Below are positions 7,125 to 13,359 of a DNA stretch of 17,505 bases, in pieces; within the stretch, counting starts at the first letter, position 1; every line of letters starts with the position of its first letter. The translations under genes were made by a program, and so were the position numbers. The DNA is from Clostridia bacterium (GTDB taxonomy: Bacteria > Bacillota > Clostridia > Oscillospirales > CAG-272): contig JAFOAB010000235.1 in NCBI GenBank assembly GCA_017382555.1, positions 1 through 17,505 on the forward strand, in the 5' to 3' direction. The notes below the pieces were generated by a model. That model was not told where the DNA came from. It saw only the letters and a list, made by a program, of their open reading frames with translations, and made no database searches.

Positions 7125-7153
7125 ATTATAACATATATATATAATTATTTCAA
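7125..7153 (-). promoter_or_regulatory. Sigma-A promoter for dnaA
   Basis: On the minus strand, a -35 TTGAAA (7153-7148), a 17-bp spacer of alternating A/T and a consensus -10 TATAAT (7130-7125) place the start near 7118, about 26 nt before the dnaA ATG. A GGAGGG ribosome binding site follows. No DnaA-box-like 9-mer overlaps it, so box-mediated autoregulation at this promoter is not apparent. Confidence 0.85.
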
Positions 7154-7199
7154 GGACAAAAATACAATTTTAAAGTAATATTTCCTTCATAAATTGGTC

Positions 7200-7228
7200 T
7201 TGAAATGTTCAAATTCAGGTGTTATACT
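7200..7228 (+). promoter_or_regulatory. Sigma-A promoter for galK
   Basis: A -35 TTGAAA (7200-7205), 17-bp spacer and -10 TATACT (7223-7228) give a start near 7235. A TTGAA-N3-TTCAA dyad (7200-7212) covers the -35 box and could be an operator. The spacer also contains TGTTCAAAT (7206-7214), the same 9-mer found in the putative origin, so DnaA binding here is conceivable. Confidence 0.82.
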
Positions 7229-7235
7229 AATATTA

Positions 7236-7255
7236 GGAAAAGTAGGCACTTTTCC
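7236..7255 (+). other. 5'-end hairpin of the galK transcript
   Basis: A perfect 8-bp stem GGAAAAGT (7236-7243) with ACTTTTCC (7248-7255) and a four-base loop AGGC begins almost exactly at the predicted transcription start. A hairpin at the extreme 5' end often stabilises mRNA in Bacillota; that role is inferred. It does not cover the ribosome binding site (GAAAGGA, about 7279-7285). Confidence 0.6.
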
Positions 7256-7291
7256 GCTAAAAAAGAATTATTTTTTGAAAGGACATACATT

Positions 7292-8575
7292 ATGAACGCA
7301 TTACAGCTTGCCGAGTACATCCGCGCGGGTAAGGCGGATGCTACCCTTAACTCCCTTTACGGAAAGAATCTTGACCGTCAGCGCAAAAGATATGCCGATG
7401 CCTGCGAAAAGTTTGCAGAGCTTTACGGTGCAGATAAGGATGCATTCGTATTCTCCGTTCCCGGCAGAAGCGAGATAAGCGGCAACCACACCGACCATAA
7501 CAAGGGTAAGGTTCTTGCCGGCGCTATCGACCTTGATATAATTGCTATCGCGGCAAAGACCGATGACGGTCTCGTTCGCGTAAGAAGCGAGGGCTACAGC
7601 GAGGACAGAGTTGATCTTTCCGACATTGCAGAGCCGAAGCAGGAGAACTTCTTCAAGAGCCGCGGTCTTATCGCCGGCGTTTGCGCAGGCCTCAAGAAAA
7701 AGGGCTTCGATATTTGCTCTTTCTGCGCTTATACCACCAACGACGTACATAAGGGAAGCGGACTTTCCTCCTCTGCGGCATTTGAGGTAATGATCGGTAA
7801 CATCCTCAACCATCTCGCAAACGGCGGTAAGATCGACAACCCCGAGATCGCAAAGATCTCCCAGTTTGCGGAGAACGTATACTTCGGCAAGCCCTGCGGA
7901 CTTATGGACCAGACCGCTTGCGCTGTCGGCGGCTTCGTAGCTATCGACTTTGCAGATCCCACCAAGCCCGTAATCGAGCCTATCGAGTTCGACCTTTCCG
8001 GTAAGGGCTACTCCCTCTGCATCATCAACACCGGCGGTAACCACGCTGATCTTAACGATGATTACGCTTCCGTACCCGCAGAGATGAAGGCTATCGCCGC
8101 TTACTACGGCAAGGATGCTCTCCGCGGACTTACCGAGGAGGATCTTATTAAGGATATGCCCGTTCTCCGCAAGGCGGCAGGTGACAGAGCTATTATGCGT
8201 GCAATGCACTTCGTAGCAGAGAACAAGAGAGTTGAAAAGCAGACCGAGGCGCTCCGCGCAGGTAATCTTGACGAGTTCTTTGGTGGCGTATTTGCAAGCG
8301 GCAACTCCAGCTTCAAGTACCTCCAGAACGTATATACCACCAAAAACGTTGCAGAGCAGGGTCTTTCCCTCGCGCTTTGCGTAACCGAGTATATCACAAG
8401 CGGCTGGGGCGGTGCGTTCCGCGTACACGGCGGCGGCTTTGCGGGCACCATTCAGGCGTTCATCCCCACCGAGAAGGTTGAGGAATACAAGGGCATTATG
8501 GATTCCGTATTCGGCGAGGGCGCTTGCGCGGCTCTGAAGATCAGACCCGAGGGCGCTATCATCGTTAATCTCTAA
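7292..8575 (+). CDS. galK: Galactokinase (GHMP kinase family)
   Basis: This 427-aa protein would phosphorylate galactose to galactose 1-phosphate in the cytoplasm, the entry step of the Leloir pathway. Visible are the galactokinase signature region GRSEISGNHTDH (58-69), the ATP-binding GHMP motif GSGLSSSAA (155-163), GLMDQ (203-207) with the putative catalytic base Asp206, and the C-terminal GHMP motif RVHGGGFAG. The signature reads GNHTDH instead of GEHTDY, so the Glu that contacts the sugar in characterised enzymes is Asn65. I recall this variant in other clostridial galactokinases, but substrate specificity should be treated with some caution. The ATG at 7292 has GAAAGGA upstream, and the gene has its own promoter. 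The stop overlaps the start of the next gene. No other galactose genes are nearby. Confidence 0.88.
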   Translation: MNALQLAEYIRAGKADATLNSLYGKNLDRQRKRYADACEKFAELYGADKDAFVFSVPGRSEISGNHTDHNKGKVLAGAIDLDIIAIAAKTDDGLVRVRSEGYSEDRVDLSDIAEPKQENFFKSRGLIAGVCAGLKKKGFDICSFCAYTTNDVHKGSGLSSSAAFEVMIGNILNHLANGGKIDNPEIAKISQFAENVYFGKPCGLMDQTACAVGGFVAIDFADPTKPVIEPIEFDLSGKGYSLCIINTGGNHADLNDDYASVPAEMKAIAAYYGKDALRGLTEEDLIKDMPVLRKAAGDRAIMRAMHFVAENKRVEKQTEALRAGNLDEFFGGVFASGNSSFKYLQNVYTTKNVAEQGLSLALCVTEYITSGWGGAFRVHGGGFAGTIQAFIPTEKVEEYKGIMDSVFGEGACAALKIRPEGAIIVNL

Positions 8576-9018
8576 TGAAAAAGAGCAAAAAAAATACCTC
8601 CCTCCCCGAAAACGGGGAGGAGAGGGATAAGGTAATTGCGGCGCGTAAGACTCTTGCAAGACTTCTCATCGTTATAGTCAACACCGTCCTCTTTTACACT
8701 GTTTACGCAATGCTCGCAAACGGAGATGCGGGATATATTGCATCACAAATTGTGATGTGGACATATTTTGCGGCACTTATCGTGCTTTTCTCCGCTTATA
8801 TCATATATAACAAGGGCTTTACCATGGTCAATCGCACCGCCGACAGCTTCCCCGAGGATTGGAGCTACGAAAAGATGTGTGCAGTTACCGAGGAGGGCGA
8901 GAGACGTAAGCAAAAATCCAAATGGATGCTGCTTATCATCATCCCGCTTATGTTTACCTTTATGTTCGATATGATAGATCTCTTCATACTTGATTCGTTC
9001 AGGTATCTTTTTAATTAA
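8575..9018 (+). CDS. Small membrane protein of unknown function, 3 TM
   Basis: I do not recognise this 147-aa protein. It has a short Lys-rich cytoplasmic N-terminus and three hydrophobic segments (about 27-46, 54-79 and 116-138). A charged soluble stretch (about 80-115, with FPEDWSYEKMCAVTEEGERR) lies between the second and third. Its start overlaps the galK stop (TAATG at 8573-8577), so translation is probably coupled to galK. The first codons run through a strong hairpin (8601-8620). The sequence is ordinary coding sequence with plausible membrane topology, so I take it as a real gene. A position between galK and walJ gives no functional clue. Confidence 0.72.
   Translation: MKKSKKNTSLPENGEERDKVIAARKTLARLLIVIVNTVLFYTVYAMLANGDAGYIASQIVMWTYFAALIVLFSAYIIYNKGFTMVNRTADSFPEDWSYEKMCAVTEEGERRKQKSKWMLLIIIPLMFTFMFDMIDLFILDSFRYLFN
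8601..8620 (+). other. Strong hairpin in the 5' coding region of the 3-TM gene
   Basis: CCTCCCCG (8601-8608) and CGGGGAGG (8613-8620) form a perfect 8-bp stem with an AAAA loop. It sits about codons 9-16 of the small membrane protein gene and 25 nt after the galK stop. It could slow ribosomes or protect the galK mRNA 3' end; it has no T-run and is not a terminator. Confidence 0.55.
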
Positions 9019-9027
9019 ATTTTACTT

Positions 9028-9166
9028 ACCGTCACAGCGAATTTACTCTACAGATCCTTCGGTCGCCTTACGCCTTTCCGTCATGCTTGAGCGAAGCGAA
9101 GCATCTTGAAAGGCGTAAACGCTCCCTCGAGGATGACAAGCAGAGTAAATTCGCTGTAGGGACGGT
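9028..9166. repeat. Nested-hairpin repeat, copy E
   Basis: The outermost arms are ACAGCGAATTTACTCT (9034-9049) and its exact complement AGAGTAAATTCGCTGT (9142-9157), with ACCGTC and GACGGT continuing the pairing after a small bulge. Inside are ATCCT (9054-9058) with AGGAT (9130-9134), a copy-specific 11-bp stem TTACGCCTTTC (9068-9078) with GAAAGGCGTAA (9108-9118), and an inner ATGCT/AGCAT hairpin with loop GAGCGAAGCGA. It fills the gap before walJ. Confidence 0.87.
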
Positions 9167-9187
9167 CGGTGCGGAACAAAAAAAGCT

Positions 9188-9958
9188 ATGACAGAAGCAT
9201 ATTCGCTGTTTTCCGGCTCGTCCGGCAACAGCTCGTTTATCAAAAGCGGGAATACCTCTATCCTTGTAGATGCGGGAAAAAATACAAAAAGCATCGTAAA
9301 GGCGTTAACCGAGATCGGTGCGGCACTTGAGGATATTTCCGCAATTTTAATTACACACGCCCATTCGGATCACGTATCGGCACTTCCCGTGCTGTTAAAA
9401 AAATATACGGGCAAGCTTTTTTGCTCGTTTGATACCTTCCACCACCTCACCGAGGCGGGTATAGATGGAAAAAGGATCGAGCATTTTGATTTCGGTGATA
9501 AGCTGATCTTTGATGATATAACGGTAATTCCGTATCCCGCACCGCACGATATATCGGGTGCGACGTGCTATCGCTTCGAATGCTCGGATAAGACAAATAT
9601 TGCTGTTGCAACGGATATAGGATACGTCAGTGACGAGGTTTTTTCGTGCCGTTTCGGTGCGGATGCCGCACTTATAGAATCAAATCACGACGTAAGGATG
9701 TTAAAAAACGGGCCGTATCCGCAATATTTAAAGGAGAGGATACTGTCGGAATGCGGACACCTTTCAAACGAAAGCTGTGCGCGTGTTCTTCCTCGCCTTG
9801 CAAGCGCGGGCACAAAAACCTTTGTGCTTGGGCATATAAGCTTTGAAAATAACGATTGTACGGTGGCAAGGAGATGTGCGGAGGCGGCCCTTGATGGTAT
9901 GGGCTGTACCGTACGCGTTGCATCACGTACGGAGGTCGTAAATATATGCAAAAAATAA
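9188..9958 (+). CDS. walJ: MBL-fold hydrolase of the WalJ/YycJ type
   Basis: This 256-aa metallo-beta-lactamase-fold protein has the metal-binding THAHSDH motif (56-62), further ligand candidates His120 (PAPHD), Asp143 (VATDIGY), His167 and His191 (GHLSN), and a late LGHISFENN. The opening SLFSGSSGNSSFI is typical of the YycJ/WalJ family, which in B. subtilis lies in the walRKHIJ operon near the origin, shortly before rlmH. A nuclease role and a link to coordinating cell wall growth with replication have been proposed for the family; here the function is inferred from homology. There is no walR-walK in view. Its 3' end overlaps rlmH by 13 nt, indicating an operon. The Shine-Dalgarno before 9188 is weak. 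Repeat copy E lies immediately upstream. Confidence 0.87.
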   Translation: MTEAYSLFSGSSGNSSFIKSGNTSILVDAGKNTKSIVKALTEIGAALEDISAILITHAHSDHVSALPVLLKKYTGKLFCSFDTFHHLTEAGIDGKRIEHFDFGDKLIFDDITVIPYPAPHDISGATCYRFECSDKTNIAVATDIGYVSDEVFSCRFGADAALIESNHDVRMLKNGPYPQYLKERILSECGHLSNESCARVLPRLASAGTKTFVLGHISFENNDCTVARRCAEAALDGMGCTVRVASRTEVVNICKK

Positions 9959-10425
9959 CCGTAATCGCCGTTGGCTCGGATAAGGAAAAATATTTTACCG
10001 AGGCGGCAAAAGAATATGAAAAGCGCCTCTCCCGATACGCAAAAACGGAGGTCATCGTTTTAAAGGACGAGCCGATTCCCGACGATCCGAGCGAGAAGGA
10101 GATGCAAGCGGTTCTTGAAAAAGAGGGCAAAAAGATACTCGCCGCCATCCCAGACGGCTGTATGAAGGTCGCCCTTTGCGTGGAGGGCAAGCAGCTCTCC
10201 AGCCCCGAGCTTGCAAAGCTGCTGGAGAATGCCTCAATGACCTACCCCGGCATAGTTTTCATCATCGGCGGCTCTCTCGGTATAGACAAAAGGGTAAAGG
10301 ACGTCTGCGACGTACGTCTTTCTTTTTCAAAATTAACCTTTCCGCATAGGCTGATGAGAGTTATATTGATGGAAGCGTTGTACCGCGCAAAAACGATTGA
10401 ACGCGGAGAGAAATATCACAAGTGA
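9946..10425 (+). CDS. rlmH: 23S rRNA pseudouridine-1915 N3-methyltransferase RlmH
   Basis: This 159-aa protein is a full-length SPOUT methyltransferase of the RlmH (YbeA/YydA) family, which methylates N3 of pseudouridine 1915 in helix 69 of 23S rRNA using S-adenosylmethionine. The start MQKITVIAVGSDKEKYF matches the family, and the SAM-binding knot is visible as FIIGGSLGID followed by LSFSKLTFPHRLMRVILMEA and the C-terminal GEKYHK. The length is normal. It overlaps the end of walJ by 13 nt and ends at a hairpin terminator that starts at its own stop codon. The walJ-rlmH neighbourhood is shared with B. subtilis. Confidence 0.95.
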   Translation: MQKITVIAVGSDKEKYFTEAAKEYEKRLSRYAKTEVIVLKDEPIPDDPSEKEMQAVLEKEGKKILAAIPDGCMKVALCVEGKQLSSPELAKLLENASMTYPGIVFIIGGSLGIDKRVKDVCDVRLSFSKLTFPHRLMRVILMEALYRAKTIERGEKYHK

Positions 10426-10445
10426 AAAACCGCTTTGCGGTTTTT
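10425..10445 (+). terminator. Intrinsic terminator after rlmH
   Basis: AAAAACCGC (10425-10433) pairs with GCGGTTTTT (10437-10445) around a TTT loop, giving a compact stem ending in five T. It starts at the last base of the rlmH stop codon and directly precedes the GCGATAT array. Confidence 0.75.
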
Positions 10446-10447
10446 CA

Positions 10448-10908
10448 GCGATATAAATCCCTTGCGGGATTTGCGATATTCCAAGGAGCGATATGCCCTT
10501 CGGGCGCGATATGTGCCCTTCGGGCACGAGAAAGGTTAGAAGCGGAAGGGATTTATATCATATCGCAACCGAGCGAAGTGAGGTTATATCGCATTTGAGC
10601 GAAGCGAAAATATATCGCACCGAGCAACGCGAGGTATATCGCCTAAAAAAGATATCAATTACGATTTATGTTCAGCGATATAAATTCCCGCAGGGTATTT
10701 ATATCATATCGCAGCCGAACAACGTGAGGCTATATCGCATTTGAGCGATGCGAAAATATATCGCGTTCGCTTGCGAACATATCGCCGCAAATGACACAAA
10801 ACGGGCGATATGCGCCAAGGCGCGCGATATTATCTCATTTCGTTCGATAGCGATATTATCTCGCTACGCTCGATAGCGATATAATATAAATCCGTTCGGA
10901 TTTATATT
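10448..10908. repeat. Array of small hairpins joined by GCGATAT linkers
   Basis: GCGATAT occurs at 10448, 10473, 10488, 10506, 10675, 10805, 10824, 10850 and 10876. Its reverse complement ATATCGC occurs at 10560, 10586, 10612, 10636, 10706, 10732, 10758 and 10779. Most intervals are short palindromes: AAATCCC-TTGC-GGGATTT (10455-10472), GCCCTTCGGGC (10495-10505), GTGCCCTTCGGGCAC (10513-10527), GTTCGCTTGCGAAC (10765-10778), GCGCCAAGGCGC (10812-10823). Seven have variable 3-4-bp stems around an 11-nt loop of GAGCGAAGCGA type: 10567-10585, 10593-10611, 10619-10635, 10713-10731, 10739-10757, 10831-10849 and 10857-10875. The last module is an 11-bp stem (10883-10893 with 10898-10908). No gene is visible in this 502-bp gap. 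Confidence 0.9.
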
Positions 10909-10927
10909 ACGAAAAAGGAACAAAACA

Positions 10928-13123
10928 ATGAAAAACAAAAGAAAATTCAGAAAAGCGTTGGCAAGAATAACGTGGCTGCTGATTGCGTGCGTGATATGCA
11001 CCTCAGCGGTCCTTTATCAGCGCGGAATTTTTGACTTTTCATTTTACATAAGAAACCACAATTCACCCGTTCCCCCCGCAGAAACAACTCCGACAACCAC
11101 CGATGCACCCGTAACGGAAGCTAAGCCCGATACGAAATACGACGATGAATATGCGCTTCAATTCGTGGATGCGCTTCGTGCCGCAACGAATATTGCAAAC
11201 GTGGGTGCGGGCATTCTTCAGGGCGGCGAGGCGGTGAAGTTTGAATTTGCCGATTTCGACACGCTTGCCGCTGAGGGATATGAGCTTACGTATGCGGATT
11301 TTGATGCCGAGGGCAAAATGCAAATTTGCCTTATCAATACGGGAATAGATGCACCGTATGATAAAGCCGGATATGAAAGCTACGAAATGTATTTCTACTC
11401 GGAGGCAAAGGATAACTACACCATCCCCGAGGGCAAGAGAAAAATAATATACGCTTCCCAAACGGGCGTACGCCTTTATATGGGCTACATAATAGTTGAC
11501 GATGGCGAAACGCAAACGGTCTACGATTCGTTTGGCAAAAAGCTTTATAGCGAGATAACCGCCTATTTTATCCCCGCTCTCACAAGAGATAGAAACAACA
11601 ACCCGCTGTTCATAATAAACGATTACCGATACAACGGAATGTATTATTATCTTGATGCGGAGGGTAATCTTATCCAAAGCGATTACGATGACGCGACGGA
11701 TAATCGCGGACTTTATTTTGATTACGTTCCCACTTACGGTCTTTCCGATAACGGCATTTATATCCAAAGCGCGATGGTAACTATAAAAACCGAGATAACC
11801 TCGCAAATAATCGAGACGGACGCGCCCGAAACGGAGGAGGTATACGATACCACCGAGCCGGACGAAGCTGTCACCATCTATACGGAGGAGGTACTGACTC
11901 CGCCGGAGGACGTGGTAACAGAGGAGGTTATACCCGAGGACACACAGATAGAATACACCGATCTCCCGACACCCGAAACAACCCCAACACCCGAAACAAC
12001 AGCCGAGGTAGAGACAGAGCAGTTAACGGATGCGGAAATCGGAGAGAACGATCAGGATTATTGGGACGAGGATTATTCCCCCGTTAACGAGACTCTTCCG
12101 CCCGAGGATTACGAGTACGAGGACGAATACGAATACGAATATGAGGACGAGTATGAGTATGAAGAGGAGTATGAGGAGGAATATGAGGAGGAGATAACCG
12201 AGGAGATAACGGAAGAGCTTACCGAAGCTCCCGAAACGACCGACACACAAGCTCCAGATACCGATATTACGGATATCGTAACGGATGAAATCGTAACGGA
12301 AAAAATTATAACCGAAGAAATTATAACGGAAGAAATAACAACCGAAGAAATAACTACCGAAGAAATCACCACGGAGGAGCCGGTTACGGAAGCACCTCCG
12401 CAGTACGTGGTTATCGACACGATATATTCGGACGAGCTTCGCTTTGCTTACGGCTTTAGCGAGTGGTATATGATCACCGGCTATAATTACAAGGAGGCAT
12501 ATTCGTTTAACGAGCATTATGCGGCGGTCGTATATCCCGACAACGTGCTTCTTTTCATCAACGAATACGGTAAAATAGATTATTATCTCTATCGCGAAAC
12601 GTATTATTGGAGCAACAACGGCAGATACGCATTCTCCATATTCACCGCGCCCGTTTTGCGCGGCATACAGTCGGTCGGTAGCTTCTATTTTGATGAGGGC
12701 TACGTTCGTGTTCGTCAGCTCGATACGGATAAATACTATGGCAACCCCGATTGGCTGATAGCAGAATACGATTATCTTATCGACGATTACGGCAGAAAAT
12801 TCGATATCCCCGCGGATTATACGCTTGTCGGATATTCGGACGGAGTTCTGCTTTTGGAGCGTGATGGGCTTTACGGCTATTACAGCATAGAGGGAAGATG
12901 GATCGCACAGCCCATCTTCACCTTTGCGCGCCCCTTTGCCGAGGGCCTTGGTGTTATCGGCTTTGCAAACGGCATCAAGGGAGTTATCGATACCGAGGGT
13001 AACGTGGTAATCCCCTTCGAGTATGAGGAGATCTCTCAGGTTTCTACGGGAATAATTGCGGCTTATAGCGAAACGATTGGTAACTGGCAGTTTTTTGGCA
13101 AAGTAGCAAAAACTGTAGAATAA
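10928..13123 (+). CDS. Membrane-anchored surface protein with acidic stalk and WG-like repeats
   Basis: This 731-aa protein has a basic N-terminus and one hydrophobic segment (about 13-30), a signal anchor or uncleaved signal peptide, so the rest is probably extracellular. A Thr/Pro-rich linker follows (50-67). Residues 71-290 form a Tyr/Asp-rich region of short repeats with lines such as VYDSFGKKLY and YYLDAEGNLI. Residues 297-490 are low-complexity: Thr/Pro/Glu, a nearly pure Glu-Tyr-Asp run (394-423), then Ile-Thr-Glu-Glu repeats (about 450-485). The C-terminal part (491-731) has WG/KWG-like repeats (GLYGYYSIEGRWIAQPIF and NGIKGVIDTEGNVVIPFEYE). The WG-like segments may form a beta-rich fold flanking a charged stalk; the function is unknown. 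The ATG at 10928 has AAAAAGGAA upstream, immediately after the hairpin array. No LPXTG or lipobox is visible. Confidence 0.85.
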   Translation: MKNKRKFRKALARITWLLIACVICTSAVLYQRGIFDFSFYIRNHNSPVPPAETTPTTTDAPVTEAKPDTKYDDEYALQFVDALRAATNIANVGAGILQGGEAVKFEFADFDTLAAEGYELTYADFDAEGKMQICLINTGIDAPYDKAGYESYEMYFYSEAKDNYTIPEGKRKIIYASQTGVRLYMGYIIVDDGETQTVYDSFGKKLYSEITAYFIPALTRDRNNNPLFIINDYRYNGMYYYLDAEGNLIQSDYDDATDNRGLYFDYVPTYGLSDNGIYIQSAMVTIKTEITSQIIETDAPETEEVYDTTEPDEAVTIYTEEVLTPPEDVVTEEVIPEDTQIEYTDLPTPETTPTPETTAEVETEQLTDAEIGENDQDYWDEDYSPVNETLPPEDYEYEDEYEYEYEDEYEYEEEYEEEYEEEITEEITEELTEAPETTDTQAPDTDITDIVTDEIVTEKIITEEIITEEITTEEITTEEITTEEPVTEAPPQYVVIDTIYSDELRFAYGFSEWYMITGYNYKEAYSFNEHYAAVVYPDNVLLFINEYGKIDYYLYRETYYWSNNGRYAFSIFTAPVLRGIQSVGSFYFDEGYVRVRQLDTDKYYGNPDWLIAEYDYLIDDYGRKFDIPADYTLVGYSDGVLLLERDGLYGYYSIEGRWIAQPIFTFARPFAEGLGVIGFANGIKGVIDTEGNVVIPFEYEEISQVSTGIIAAYSETIGNWQFFGKVAKTVE

Positions 13124-13126
13124 TGT

Positions 13127-13183
13127 AGGGCGGGGGCTTGCTCCCGCCGCAATAAAACAAATTTGAACGGCGGGAGCAAGCCC
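13127..13183. repeat. GTAGGG-family repeat with 16-bp stem
   Basis: Starting with GTAGGGCGGG just after the previous stop codon, GGGCTTGCTCCCGCCG (13134-13149) pairs perfectly with CGGCGGGAGCAAGCCC (13168-13183) around an 18-nt AT-rich loop. There is no T-run after it, so it is a repeat rather than a clear terminator. It resembles 2061-2107 and 4039-4109 and, as there, lies beside a nested-hairpin copy. Confidence 0.8.
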
Positions 13184-13191
13184 GAATGGCA

Positions 13192-13320
13192 TTAAGTTAA
13201 GGAAAAAGCCAACCGCTGTCATCCTTGAACGGAGGCAATTTCCCTTAGATTCTTCGCTTCGCTCGAGAATGACAAAGGAAAATTGCCGCAGTGAAGGATC
13301 TTGCGGTTGGCTAAACTTAA
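13192..13320. repeat. Nested-hairpin repeat, copy D
   Basis: The outer arms are TTAAGT (13192-13197) with ACTTAA (13315-13320) and AGCCAACCGC (13207-13216) with GCGGTTGGCT (13303-13312). Inside, ATCCTT and AAGGAT half sites flank a loop split as GAACG and AGTGA. The insert is an opposite-orientation ATTCT/AGAAT hairpin with loop TCGCTTCGCTC, clasped by GGCAATTT (13234-13241) with AAATTGCC (13280-13287). It fills the gap upstream of mnmG. Confidence 0.85.
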
Positions 13321-13359
13321 TGATATTGTGCGAAGCCCCCGCCATACGAGTATATAACT

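Noticed and set aside
9028..9166. Insertion sequence or MITE with terminal inverted repeats and target duplication
   Set aside because: The outer arms are inverted repeats, but they are copy-specific and I see no flanking direct duplication and no transposase; it fits the nested-hairpin family better.
10880..10885. TATAAT before the surface protein gene as its promoter
   Set aside because: It arises from a GCGATAT linker followed by the AT-rich arm of the last hairpin, and no acceptable -35 lies 16-18 bp upstream.
10448..10908. CRISPR array
   Set aside because: The constant unit is only 7 bp and occurs in both orientations, the spacers are palindromic and of uneven length, and there are no cas genes in view.
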